This document shows positions 24,298 through 32,761 of a stretch of 64,000 bases of DNA, one piece after another. How positions within the stretch are numbered: the stretch's first letter is position 1; every line of letters starts with the position of its first letter. Source of the stretch: Rhodopseudomonas sp. (GTDB lineage Bacteria > Pseudomonadota > Alphaproteobacteria > Rhizobiales > Xanthobacteraceae); assembly GCA_016124795.1 (NCBI GenBank), contig WGNB01000007.1, positions 1-64,000 on the forward strand. Reading direction: 5' to 3'. Position numbers and translations under genes: made by a program. The notes under the pieces were generated by a model, which made no database searches, was not told the origin of the DNA, and was given only the letters and a program-made list of their open reading frames with translations.

Positions 24298-25263
24298 TCA
24301 TGCGCCGAGCCCGTAATCGTTGGCATCGCGGACCGACTGGTGAAACCGCAGTTTCCGGAAATATTCCAACGGGTCCTTCGGCTTGACCAGCGCGCCGTCC
24401 GGCACGGCCAACCAGTCGACCAGCCGGGTCAACAGAAACCGCATCGACGCGCCACGCGCCAGCATCGGCAGCGCGGCGTGTTCATCCGCCGACATCGTTC
24501 GTACGCTTTCATAGCCCTTCAACAAGGCGCGACCCTTGGTGACGTTATAGGAATGATCCGGCTCGAAGCACCAGGCGTTGAGACAGATCGCCACGTCATA
24601 AGCGAGCGTGTCATTGCAGGCGAAATAGAAATCGATCAGGCCGGAGAGCTTGTCGCCGAGAAAGAACACGTTGTCAGGAAACAGATCGGCATGAATCACG
24701 CCCTGCGGCAACTCGCGCGGCCAGGAATGCTCGAGCACGTCGAGTTCGCGCACGATCGCATCGCACAGACCGGGCCGCACGCTGTCGCCGCGCGCACCGG
24801 CATGTTCGAACAGGGGCCGCCAGCTATCGACCGACAGCGCGTTCGGACGCGGAATCGGAAAATCACCGGCGGCAAGATGCAGCCGCGCCAGGGCTTCGCC
24901 GACCGCCGCGCAATGGCCGGCATTCGGTTTGCGGATCCACATGCCCTCGAGGAAGGTCACCATCGCCGCCGGTCGGCCGGCCAGCACGCCGAGAATGCCA
25001 CCGTCCTTCGTCTTGACTGGCTGCGGACAGGTCAGCCCGCGCGCCGCCAGATGCTCCATCAGCCCGAGAAAGAACGGCAGGTCGTTTTCATCGACGCGCT
25101 TCTCGTAGAGCGTGAGAATGAAATGGCCGGACGAGGTATGGACCAGAAAATTCGAATTCTCGACGCCTTCGGCGATGCCCTTGTAGGACAGTAATTCGCC
25201 AATGTCGTATCGGCTCAGGAACCGCGAAAGGTCGTCGGCGGAGACGTCGGTATAGACGGCCAT
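24298..25263 (-). CDS. thrB: Homoserine kinase, ThrB type II (choline-kinase-like fold)
   Basis: A 321-residue kinase that phosphorylates homoserine in threonine synthesis, of the aminoglycoside/choline-kinase-like form used by alphaproteobacteria. Key parts: [24 protein letters not shown] at the N terminus, [14 protein letters not shown] as the catalytic loop (His-x-Asp...Asn) and GLIDFYFAC as the metal Asp motif. ATG 25263 gives the family length; the frame stays open far upstream inside ispH. Only 7 bases separate it from the ispH stop, so the two are co-transcribed. Confidence 0.94.
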   Translation of the reverse strand: MAVYTDVSADDLSRFLSRYDIGELLSYKGIAEGVENSNFLVHTSSGHFILTLYEKRVDENDLPFFLGLMEHLAARGLTCPQPVKTKDGGILGVLAGRPAAMVTFLEGMWIRKPNAGHCAAVGEALARLHLAAGDFPIPRPNALSVDSWRPLFEHAGARGDSVRPGLCDAIVRELDVLEHSWPRELPQGVIHADLFPDNVFFLGDKLSGLIDFYFACNDTLAYDVAICLNAWCFEPDHSYNVTKGRALLKGYESVRTMSADEHAALPMLARGASMRFLLTRLVDWLAVPDGALVKPKDPLEYFRKLRFHQSVRDANDYGLGA

Positions 25264-25270
25264 GGAAACG

Positions 25271-26275
25271 CTACTCCGCCGCCTGGTTCTCCCGCAGCGG
25301 GCGGGGCAGCGGAAAGAACACCCCCTCCTCGGCCGCGGACACGGTCTCGACGCTGACCGCATAGCGCGCCGCGAAGGCGTCGATGATTTCCTCGACAAGC
25401 ACCTCGGGGGCGGAGGCGCCGGCGGTGATGCCGAGGCGCGCGATCGCTCCGAACTTGTTCCAGTCGATATCGGCGGCGCGCTGCACCAGCGCGGCGTGGC
25501 GGCAACCGGCGCGTTCGGCGACCTCGCGCAGCCGTTGCGAGTTCGACGAATTCGGCGCGCCGACGACAATCATGGCATCGACGATCGGCGCCACCTGTTT
25601 GACCGCCTCCTGGCGGTTGGTGGTGGCGTAGCAGATGTCTTCCTTGTGCGGCCCGACGATCGCCGGGAACCGGGCCTTCAGCCGGTCGACGATTTCAGCG
25701 GTGTCATGAACCGACAGCGTCGTCTGCGTCACATAGGCCAGGTTGCCGGCATCCACCGGCGCAAAGCTTTCGACGTCGGCCAGGGTCTCGATCAGGCTGA
25801 CGCTGCCGGGCGGCAACTGACCCATGGTGCCGATCACCTCGGGGTGGCCGGCGTGGCCGATCAGCACGATCTGGCGGCCACGCTTATGATGGATCTCGGC
25901 CTCGCGGTGGACCTTGGTCACCAGCGGACAGGTGGCGTCGAGCGCGAACAGGTTGCGCTTCCCAGCCTCCTCCGGAACGCTGCGCGGCACGCCGTGGGCG
26001 GAGAAAATCACCGGCGCGGCGGTATCGGCGGGCACCTCGTCGAGTTCCTCGACGAAAATCGCGCCTTTGGCTCGCAAACTCTCAACCACGTAACGGTTAT
26101 GGACGATTTCATGCCGAACATAGACCGGCGGCCCGTAGATCTTGAGCGCCTGTTCGACCGAGTCGATGGCCCGGACCACCCCGGCACAGAAGCCGCGCGG
26201 CGAGCACAGAAGGACCTGGAGCACCGGCTTGCCAGTCTGCGACGGGGCGGCGGGTTTTTCGGGCTGAACGGCCAT
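25271..26275 (-). CDS. ispH: 4-hydroxy-3-methylbut-2-enyl diphosphate reductase
   Basis: A 334-residue iron-sulfur enzyme, last step of the MEP isoprenoid pathway, giving IPP and DMAPP. The three cluster cysteines are in RGFCAGV (Cys30), ALDATCPLV and [13 protein letters not shown]. Substrate residues appear in [24 protein letters not shown] and [12 protein letters not shown]. The start at 26275 follows GAGGACATT; an upstream in-frame ATG at 26323 is less likely. It is the first gene of the ispH-thrB-rnhA run. Confidence 0.97.
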   Translation of the reverse strand: MAVQPEKPAAPSQTGKPVLQVLLCSPRGFCAGVVRAIDSVEQALKIYGPPVYVRHEIVHNRYVVESLRAKGAIFVEELDEVPADTAAPVIFSAHGVPRSVPEEAGKRNLFALDATCPLVTKVHREAEIHHKRGRQIVLIGHAGHPEVIGTMGQLPPGSVSLIETLADVESFAPVDAGNLAYVTQTTLSVHDTAEIVDRLKARFPAIVGPHKEDICYATTNRQEAVKQVAPIVDAMIVVGAPNSSNSQRLREVAERAGCRHAALVQRAADIDWNKFGAIARLGITAGASAPEVLVEEIIDAFAARYAVSVETVSAAEEGVFFPLPRPLRENQAAE

Positions 26276-26462
26276 AATGTCCTCTAACTCGCGGTAAAAC
26301 CGCGCCAATTCCCGCCCCGACATGGGATGCGACGGCCCACCCTGTCAAGCCGTGCCGGTTGCATGAAGGGGGGTCTGACCCTATATTCCGGCAACTTTCC
26401 GATCATCACCGATGATCTGACGCTTCGCCCGGCCGGCGGGTGAAGCCTAGCGGAGATTTGCC

Positions 26463-27188
26463 ATGTCGACAGCCGCCCCTTTGATGCCGAAAGCGACCGC
26501 CGTCTGGCTGTTGGACAATACCGCGCTGTCATTCGACCAGATCGCGGACTTCTGCAAGCTCCACCCGCTTGAGGTGAAGGCCATCGCCGACGGCGATTCG
26601 GCCCAGGGCATCAAGGGCCTCGACCCGATCCAGACCGGCCAGCTCTCGCGCGAGCAGATCACCGCGGCGGAAGCCGATTCCAGCATCGTCCTCAAGCTGA
26701 CCGCGCCCAAGGTCGCGGCCTCGAACGAGCCGCGCGGCGGCAAGAAAGGTCCGCGGTACACGCCGGTGTCGCGCCGCCAGGACCGCCCGAACGCCATTCT
26801 CTGGCTGGTGCGCAACCACCCCGAGTTGAAAGACGCGCAGATCATGCGGCTGGTCGGCACCACCAAATCGACGATCGCCGGCATCCGCGACCGGACCCAC
26901 TGGAACGCCGCCAACCTGGCGCCGATGGACCCGGTGACGCTCGGCCTCTGCTCGCAGATCGACCTCGACCTCGAAGTCTCGCGCGCCAACAAGGAAAAGC
27001 CGTTGCCGACCGCGGCCGGCGCGACCTTGCTGCCCGCGTCGGAGACCACCGCGCGCAAGGAAGCCGAAGAAGCCGCCGCCGCCGAAGCGCAGCAGAAGTC
27101 GAACGAGGATCTCGACGTCAGCGCGGTTTTCGCCAAGCTCAAGCAGCTCGGCGGCAAGGGCGAGCACGACGACGAAGACGACGAGTAA
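26463..27188 (+). CDS. DUF1013 family protein (TrcR-like cell-cycle transcription factor)
   Basis: A 241-residue protein matching DUF1013 throughout: MPKATAVWLLDNTALSFDQIADFC, the helix-turn-helix-like LHPLEVKAIADG, then RQDRPNAILWLVRNHPELKDAQIMRLVGTTKSTIAGIRDRTHW. The C terminus is an Ala/Glu linker and an acidic tail (EHDDEDDE). The family includes TrcR, described in Caulobacter as a transcription factor that tracks with RNA polymerase and controls cell-cycle genes. Conservation of the two helix-turn-helix-like blocks supports that role here. A GGAG site precedes the ATG. Confidence 0.88.
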   Translation: MSTAAPLMPKATAVWLLDNTALSFDQIADFCKLHPLEVKAIADGDSAQGIKGLDPIQTGQLSREQITAAEADSSIVLKLTAPKVAASNEPRGGKKGPRYTPVSRRQDRPNAILWLVRNHPELKDAQIMRLVGTTKSTIAGIRDRTHWNAANLAPMDPVTLGLCSQIDLDLEVSRANKEKPLPTAAGATLLPASETTARKEAEEAAAAEAQQKSNEDLDVSAVFAKLKQLGGKGEHDDEDDE

Positions 27189-27196
27189 GGCAGCTT

Positions 27197-27236
27197 CGTC
27201 ATTCCGGGTTCGCGCTGCGCGCGCCCCGGAATGACG
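27197..27236. repeat. Palindrome between the convergent DUF1013 and MBL-fold genes
   Basis: CGTCATTCCGGG at 27197 pairs with CCCCGGAATGACG ending at 27236 around a CG-rich loop. The outer arms match the element at 44610-44716. It sits 8 bases past the DUF1013 stop and 8 before the stop of the minus-strand MBL gene. Confidence 0.78.
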
Positions 27237-27244
27237 AGTGCTTC

Positions 27245-28057
27245 TCAATACCCGCGCGTGCCATTGACCGCCGCCAGATAGCGCGCGACCGATTTATCCA
27301 GCACCTCTTTCGCCGCCGTCTCGATCACCCGGTCGAAGTAATGGCCGTATAACGTGTCGAAAGCGAACGGCGCCATCGCGGCGCGGATATGCTCGACCTC
27401 GTGCGCCGACAGCGGAATGAAGTTCGGATAGCTGCGCATGAACGACAGCCACCGGCGATCGGTGGTGACGGTGAGAATATCGCCGGAACAGACCACACCG
27501 CGCGGCTGCCGGTCATCCTGCCAATGCAGCACGGCACCGCCTTCGAAATGACCGCCGCAGCGGATCAACGTCACGCCGTCCCACAAACGCAAGCTGTCGC
27601 CGTGCCAAAGCTGGATCGCCGGATCGGGCCGCATGATCCAGTCCTCGTCGGCGACATGCAGATGGATCGGACAATCGAAGGCCTGCGCCCAGTCGACCAT
27701 CGTCGTATAAAAATGCGGGTGCGAAATCGCGATCGCCTTCAGGCCGCCGAGCGCCTTGATCGCGGTGACGGTCGCGGCGTCGAGCGTCGCCACGCAATCC
27801 CACAACACATTGCCTCCGGCGGTCTGTAACAGCAGCGCGCGCTGGCCGATGGCAAAACCGGCGCCGATGCCGGTGATGCCCGGCCGGTATTCGCGCCAGG
27901 CGTTCATATGGCTTTGCTGAAGCTGCTCAAGCGTCGTCCAGCCCTGCCCCCGCGCCGGCACGTATTGCCGTTCCTCGTCGCAAACCGGACAGACATCCGG
28001 TTTCAGATAATTGTCGGCGTATTGCGTGCCGCATGCTGTGCAAATAAATGCCGGCAT
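27245..28057 (-). CDS. MBL-fold metallo-hydrolase with N-terminal rubredoxin-like zinc ribbon
   Basis: A 270-residue protein. Residues ~1-35 hold two CxxC pairs (CTACGTQYADNYLKPDVCPVCDEER), a rubredoxin/zinc-ribbon module. The rest is a metallo-beta-lactamase fold (NVLWDCVATLD, AISHPHFYTTMVDW, CGGHFEGGAVLHW, VCSGDIL). The usual HxHxDH motif is reduced to HPHFYTT, so the metal site is atypical. A strong GGGGAGGAG precedes the start. A redox or hydrolytic role is likely; the substrate is unknown. Confidence 0.82.
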   Translation of the reverse strand: MPAFICTACGTQYADNYLKPDVCPVCDEERQYVPARGQGWTTLEQLQQSHMNAWREYRPGITGIGAGFAIGQRALLLQTAGGNVLWDCVATLDAATVTAIKALGGLKAIAISHPHFYTTMVDWAQAFDCPIHLHVADEDWIMRPDPAIQLWHGDSLRLWDGVTLIRCGGHFEGGAVLHWQDDRQPRGVVCSGDILTVTTDRRWLSFMRSYPNFIPLSAHEVEHIRAAMAPFAFDTLYGHYFDRVIETAAKEVLDKSVARYLAAVNGTRGY

Positions 28058-28136
28058 CGGACGTCTCCTCCCCTTTTTTTGCAGTTTTTTGGGCGCTTGT
28101 TCCGGCGCCGTTATGATGGCGACACTCTTTGGCGTC

Positions 28137-28355
28137 TTACGATTTCTTGAGAAACTCGGTGCGCAGCACCAGACCCTTGACCTTGTCGGTGCGGCCTTCG
28201 ATCTCATCCTCCGATCCGTTGAAGCGGATGTTCTTGATGACGGTGCCGCGCTTGATGACGGTCGAGGAGCCCTTGACCTTGAGGTCCTTGATGACGGTGA
28301 CACTGTCGCCTTCGGCGAGTTGCGTGCCGTTTGAATCCTTGACGACGATGTCCAT
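28137..28355 (-). CDS. PhnA/YjdM family protein (alkylphosphonate utilisation-associated)
   Basis: A 72-residue protein, MDIVVKDSNGTQLAEGDSVTVIKDLKVKGSSTVIKRGTVIKNIRF, then DDEIEGRTDKVKGLVLRTEFLKKS. This is the PhnA C-terminal SH3-like domain without the zinc-ribbon half present in longer PhnA proteins. The name comes from an early link with phosphonate operons; no phosphonate genes are nearby and the true function is uncertain. It precedes the MBL-fold gene on the same strand at ~80 bases. Confidence 0.88.
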   Translation of the reverse strand: MDIVVKDSNGTQLAEGDSVTVIKDLKVKGSSTVIKRGTVIKNIRFNGSEDEIEGRTDKVKGLVLRTEFLKKS

Positions 28356-28439
28356 GTCGATTGTCCTTGCGTTCGCGTGTCGCGCGATATGTCGGCGAAC
28401 AGCGGCCCGCTTGTCAAACGCGGCGTTGCCGTGCCGGCG

Positions 28440-28900
28440 GGCAAGCGCCATCGCCCCTGTTATTGTAACGGCGCGGGGTGCGCCGGCCTTGCCGGAAGCG
28501 CCCCATGCGCGAGGGGGCATGGAGCGCCGCGAGGCGCTGCCGTTTGGTGTCTCGTGCCGCGCACCTTGCGATGGGCGGGCGCCTCGCAGCGCTCCACGAA
28601 GCGGCGTCCGACGGCGTCCGGGCCGCGCTTCAGGTCAGGGGTTGCCCCGACGCCATCAGCCAGTTCCTGGCGGGAGGCCGTGGTGCCTCCGGGCGGAGCC
28701 CCGGCGCCGCCCGGGAGCATGGGTCACGTCCTCCCACGCCCACGGGCACCGCTGCCCATCCCGCTAGCCAGAACGCCTCTGGAAGCGCCGCTCACCGGAC
28801 GAGCAAGAGGACTACAAGCATAGGATAATCGACCTTTAAAGCGCGAGACTCCGGGCCTTCTTTCCGGGCGCCGGACGGCGCGAAGACCGAACCCCTTGCG
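28440..28900. repeat. GC-rich, hairpin-dense intergenic block 2
   Basis: A gene-free stretch crowded with short palindromes. Examples are AGCGCC-GCGA-GGCGCT (28523-28538), a stem closed by a GNRA-type loop, and GGAGGC/GCCTCC (28673-28690). Arg/Pro/Ala-rich open frames cross it in several phases and are unlikely to be proteins. It resembles block 1 (12250-12690) in composition and in lying near an AT-rich orphan gene, but no long shared sequence is evident by eye. Confidence 0.45.
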
Positions 28901-28922
28901 ATTTGATTCAAATGCGATTTGA
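28897..28922. promoter_or_regulatory. Direct repeat TGCGATTTGA upstream of a small membrane peptide
   Basis: TGCGATTTGA occurs at 28897-28906 and again at 28913-28922, a 16-base period, 32 bases before the ATG of the 31-residue peptide. It may be a regulator site or part of the AT-rich core promoter. Low certainty. Confidence 0.3.
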
Positions 28923-28953
28923 TCGCAGGTTGTAGCCGTGAAATCATACCGCA

Positions 28954-29049
28954 ATGCAAAAGGGCCTCGACGAACCCAACAGCAATCTGATTGCGGTGTT
29001 GTTCTGCGCGATCATCGGGCTGATCATCTATGCCGGTCTGGTGCATTGA
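28954..29049 (+). CDS. 31-residue single-span membrane peptide
   Basis: A very short frame, ATG at 28954 to TGA at 29047-29049. The product has a polar start (QKGLDEPNSN) followed by one strong hydrophobic segment (LIAVLFCAIIGLIIYAGLV) and a terminal His. One predicted membrane helix with an acidic, cytoplasm-like N terminus fits a small membrane peptide that modulates a larger complex or acts as a toxin. No good ribosome site precedes it, so translation must be tested. It sits at the edge of hairpin block 2 and the following AT-rich island. Confidence 0.5.
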   Translation: MQKGLDEPNSNLIAVLFCAIIGLIIYAGLVH

Positions 29050-29249
29050 GGGCTGACATTCATGCGTCCGCCGGCATGACCGGGCTTATCCCGACCATCC
29101 ACACCTTGAGGCAATAGACAAAGTCGATCTAGACTAGCTAGTTAAAATATCAAACTCACCATCATCGCATTTGCGATTTATAAACATACAAAATATAACT
29201 ATTAATTCAACTTACGCTCTATACATGGTTCCAAATTTTTAAAATATTT

Positions 29250-29717
29250 CTACACCGCGCAATGCACATCAACATTTTCATACAAGTAGTACGTAACGAT
29301 AATAGCTCCGAATAGCAAAACTCCAAACAAACCTAATACAAGAGGCCCTTGAAACAAAAATCCCTTCTGCTGGCCACCGATACCCAAGCCAACTCGCTCC
29401 TCATAAGAAAAATATTTGAAATAAATCCAGTTCAACCTCTTGCGGAATTTTGTAATCGAACGCTGCAGAATAAATTGCACGTAGAGGCTATAAACGAAGA
29501 CAACCCAAGTAAGCCCGATAAGAATTCCCTCAGAGACAAATGGGGATGACGCGCCCTTATCAAGCAGCTGCCTAATTGCGACAATAGAAGCATACACCAA
29601 AATGGCATAGTTCGTTATTTGCCACTGCTGTCTCTTATTGAATTGAATATTATCAATTGCATCTCTGTAGATAATTTCAATTCGATCTGGCATATTATCA
29701 ATAGGAGCTTTAGGCAT
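29250..29717 (-). CDS. AT-rich orphan gene, four-helix membrane protein of unknown function
   Basis: Not recognised as a named family. The 155-residue product begins MPKAPIDNMPDRIEIIYRDAIDNIQFNKRQQWQITNYAILVYASIVAI, a charged N-terminal helix leading into the first membrane segment. Further hydrophobic stretches follow at ~65-85 (GILIGLTWVVFVYSLYVQFIL) and ~120-145 (LVLGLFGVLLFGAIIVTYYLY). Composition is strongly AT-rich against GC-rich neighbours, with many ATA, TTA and AAA codons, so recent acquisition is likely. The layout resembles small membrane effectors of defence or conflict systems, but no partner enzyme is nearby. Confidence 0.72.
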   Translation of the reverse strand: MPKAPIDNMPDRIEIIYRDAIDNIQFNKRQQWQITNYAILVYASIVAIRQLLDKGASSPFVSEGILIGLTWVVFVYSLYVQFILQRSITKFRKRLNWIYFKYFSYEERVGLGIGGQQKGFLFQGPLVLGLFGVLLFGAIIVTYYLYENVDVHCAV

Positions 29718-29824
29718 TTATCACCTCATTGCCACACCCCTTCAGCGCATCGCCGACCTCACATAAAGCCGCCAGTTCGTCGACGCTTCGTCCCACGCCC
29801 GCTTGCGGGGAGAGATCAAGAAAA

Positions 29825-31732
29825 CTACCCCACACCCTTCCCCTTCAACGCCTCGCCGATCTCGCCGAGAATGGCCGGGTCGTCGATCGTCGCCGGCATC
29901 GTCCAGTCGTCGCCGTCGGCGATCTTCTTGATCGTGCCGCGCAGGATCTTGCCGGAGCGGGTCTTCGGCAACCGCGCCACGGTGATGGCGAGCTTGAAGG
30001 CCGCCACCGGGCCGATCTTGTCGCGCACCAGCTGCACGATCTCTTTTTCAATCTCGCTCGGCGGCCGATTGACCCCGGCCTTCAACACGATGAAGCCGCA
30101 GGGCACCTCGCCCTTCATGTCATCCTTGATGCCGAGCACCGCACATTCGGCGACGTCGGGATGCGAAGCGAGCACTTCCTCCATGCCGCCGGTCGACAAC
30201 CGATGGCCGGCGACATTGATGATGTCGTCGGTGCGGCTCATCACATAGATATAACCGTCGCCGTCCTTGTAGCCTGCGTCGGCCGTTTTGTAATAGCCGG
30301 GAAACTCCGAGAGATAAGCTTCCTTGAAGCGCTCGTCCTGCTGCCACAGCGTCGGAAAGGCGCCCGGCGGCAGCGGCAGCTTGACGACGATAGAGCCGGT
30401 CTTGTTGGCCGCGACCGGATGACAGGCCTCGTCGACGATATCGACCTGATAGCCCGGCATCGGCACGCAGGCGGAACCGTACTTCACCGGCAACTGGCCG
30501 AGCCCTACCGGATTGCCGGCGATGCACCAGCCGGTTTCGGTCTGCCACCAGTGATCGAGCACCGGCACCTTGAGCACGTCCTCGGCCCAGTGAATGGTCG
30601 GCGGGTCGGCGCGCTCGCCGGCCAGAAACAGGGTGCGGAATTTCGACAGGTCGTATTGCTTGAGAAGCTTGGCCTCCGGGTCTTCCTTGCGGATGGCCCG
30701 GAACGCGGTCGGCGCGGTGAACATCGCGACCACGCCGTGTTCGGCGCAGACCCGCCAATAAGCGCCAGCGTCCGGCGTACCGACCGGCTTGCCCTCATAA
30801 AGTATCGACGTGCAACCGTGCAGCAGCGGGCCGTAGACGATGTAGGAATGGCCGACCACCCAGCCGATGTCGGAGCCGGCCCACCACACTTCGCCGGGTT
30901 CGACGCCATAGAGATTCTTCATCGACCACAGGAGCGCGACCATGTGGCCGCCATTGTCGCGCACCACGCCTTTGGGGATGCCGGTGGTGCCGGAAGTGTA
31001 GAGCACATAGAGCGGATCGGTCGCCTTGACCGGCACGCAGTCCGACGTCTTGGCGTAGTTGACGGCGTGCTCCCAGACCCGGCGCCAGTCGTGGTCGCGG
31101 CCTTCGACCAGCGTCGCGGCGCATTGCGGACGCTGGAGAATGAGACAGGTCTGCGGCTTGTGCGCGGCGATCTCGATAGCTTCGTCGAGCAGCGGCTTAT
31201 AGGCAATGACGCGCGCGCCCTCGATGCCGCAGCTCGCCGACAAGATCAGCTTCGGCTTGCAGTCATCGATACGGGTCGCCAGTTCCTTGGCGGCGAAACC
31301 GCCGAACACCACCGAATGAATGGCGCCGATGCGGGCGCAGGCCAGCATCGCGAACACCGCCTCCGGCACCATCGGCATGTAGAGAATGACGGTGTCGCCC
31401 TTGGTCACACCGAAATCGCGCAGCATGGCGCCGAGCAGTTGCACCTCCGACAGCAGTCGGCCGTAAGTGAAAGTCTGCGTGGTCTGGGTGACCGGCGAAT
31501 CGTAAATCAGCGCCGGCTGCTGGCCGCGCCCGGCTGCAACGTGACGGTCGACGGCGTTGTAACAGGTGTTGCAGGTGGCATCGGCGAACCAGCGGCCGTA
31601 AATGCCGGCCGTGCCGTCGAAGACCTTGGTCGGCTTGTCGTACCAGTCGATCGCCTCGGCCGCCGCGCCCCAGAATCCCTCCGGATCGCTCTGCCAGCGG
31701 GCATAGACTTCAGGGTAGCGGCTTGCGGTCAT
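29825..31732 (-). CDS. prpE: Propionyl-CoA synthetase
   Basis: A 635-residue acyl-CoA synthetase of the ANL superfamily that activates propionate, and probably acetate, via an acyl-adenylate. Core motifs: YTSGTTGIPKGVVRDNGGH (P-loop A3), WWQTETGW (A5), GYYKTADAGYKDGDGYIYVMSRTDDIINVAGHRLSTGGMEE (A7-A8) and LPKTRSGKILRG with the catalytic Lys (A10). The N-terminal WYDKPTKVFDG and ATCNTCYNAVDRHV distinguish PrpE from Acs. GGGAGG precedes ATG 31732. It is divergent from the TauE-family gene. Confidence 0.94.
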   Translation of the reverse strand: MTASRYPEVYARWQSDPEGFWGAAAEAIDWYDKPTKVFDGTAGIYGRWFADATCNTCYNAVDRHVAAGRGQQPALIYDSPVTQTTQTFTYGRLLSEVQLLGAMLRDFGVTKGDTVILYMPMVPEAVFAMLACARIGAIHSVVFGGFAAKELATRIDDCKPKLILSASCGIEGARVIAYKPLLDEAIEIAAHKPQTCLILQRPQCAATLVEGRDHDWRRVWEHAVNYAKTSDCVPVKATDPLYVLYTSGTTGIPKGVVRDNGGHMVALLWSMKNLYGVEPGEVWWAGSDIGWVVGHSYIVYGPLLHGCTSILYEGKPVGTPDAGAYWRVCAEHGVVAMFTAPTAFRAIRKEDPEAKLLKQYDLSKFRTLFLAGERADPPTIHWAEDVLKVPVLDHWWQTETGWCIAGNPVGLGQLPVKYGSACVPMPGYQVDIVDEACHPVAANKTGSIVVKLPLPPGAFPTLWQQDERFKEAYLSEFPGYYKTADAGYKDGDGYIYVMSRTDDIINVAGHRLSTGGMEEVLASHPDVAECAVLGIKDDMKGEVPCGFIVLKAGVNRPPSEIEKEIVQLVRDKIGPVAAFKLAITVARLPKTRSGKILRGTIKKIADGDDWTMPATIDDPAILGEIGEALKGKGVG

Positions 31733-31990
31733 CGAAGGTCCTCCCAGCGGATTTCTTTTGGCGGCCCTTGCCGCGTCTGTTTGACCGCGATTGTGGAGCG
31801 CGCGGCGACGGCAAACAAGGCATGCACATTCAAGGCTGGCAATGATCGGCCCGCTGGGCTTTGATCCGGCGCAAATTCGTCCCGTTTCGGGGCGATATCA
31901 TACTTATTGCTGAGCGCGCGCCGCTTATTGCCGCGTCGCTTGGCGCCCGCCACCCTGTCCCGGCGCGCCGGGGCCGGCAAGGAAGCCCGC

Positions 31991-32761
31991 GTGACCATCA
32001 TCACCAATCCGCTGTTCTATGCCCTGGCCATCCCGGCGGTGATCGCGCTCGGCCTGTCGAAGGGCGGCTTCGCCGGCGTCGGCCAGATGGCGACGCCAAT
32101 GCTGGCGCTGGTGATGCCGCCGCTGGAAGCCGCCGCCATCATGCTGCCGATCATGATCGTGCAGGACGCCAACGCGGTCTGGGTCTATCGCAAGGACTGG
32201 AGCGGCCGCATCGTCGGCATCATCGTGCCGGGCGCGATCATCGGCATCGGCATCGCCTGGCTGGTGGCGGCGCATATTTCGGAAGCCGCGGTGCGCGTCT
32301 TCATCGGCGTCACCACCATCGCCTTCGTCGCCTACAGCTTCCTCGGCATGTTGAAGGTACCGCGCGAACCGAAGACGCCGGGCGTCGCCGCCGGCGTGAT
32401 CTGGGGCGCGCTGTCGGGCTTCACCTCGACGATCTGCCAGGCCGGCGGCCCGCCTTACCAGATGTACGTGCTCAGCCTGCGGCTGCCGAAGATGACCTTC
32501 GTCGGCACCACGGCGGTGGTCTTCGCCGCCGTGAACTGGCTCAAGGTCATCCCCTATTTCGCGCTCGGCCAGTTCTCGACCACCGGGCTGGGGACGTCGC
32601 TGGCGCTGCTGCCGCTGGCGATCGTCTCCAACCTGCTCGGCTTCTGGCTGGTGCGCGTGACGCCGCAAGCCCTGTTCTACAAGATCACGCTGATCATCAT
32701 GCTGCTGATCTCGATCGAACTGACCCGCGAAGGCGGGCTGGAGTTGTGGCGCGGGTCTTAA
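31991..32761 (+). CDS. Sulfite exporter TauE/SafE family membrane protein
   Basis: A 256-residue polytopic protein with about eight membrane helices and the duplicated TauE/SafE signature: GLSKGGFAGVGQMATPMLALVMPP in the first half and GFTSTICQAGGPPYQMYVLSLRL in the second. Family members export sulfite, sulfoacetate and similar anions. GTG at 31991 is chosen because AAGGA lies 7 bases upstream; an ATG at 31907 would add 28 arginine-rich residues. Its stop overlaps by 4 bases that of the convergent M24-family gene. Confidence 0.85.
   Translation: MTIITNPLFYALAIPAVIALGLSKGGFAGVGQMATPMLALVMPPLEAAAIMLPIMIVQDANAVWVYRKDWSGRIVGIIVPGAIIGIGIAWLVAAHISEAAVRVFIGVTTIAFVAYSFLGMLKVPREPKTPGVAAGVIWGALSGFTSTICQAGGPPYQMYVLSLRLPKMTFVGTTAVVFAAVNWLKVIPYFALGQFSTTGLGTSLALLPLAIVSNLLGFWLVRVTPQALFYKITLIIMLLISIELTREGGLELWRGS

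Noticed and set aside
28478-28828. Possible 116-residue protein in hairpin block 2
   Set aside because: No ribosome site, low-complexity composition and overlap with strong palindromes.
29729-31864. 711-codon open frame on the plus strand opposite prpE
   Set aside because: Antisense to a complete propionyl-CoA synthetase; the codon pattern mirrors the third-position GC of prpE.
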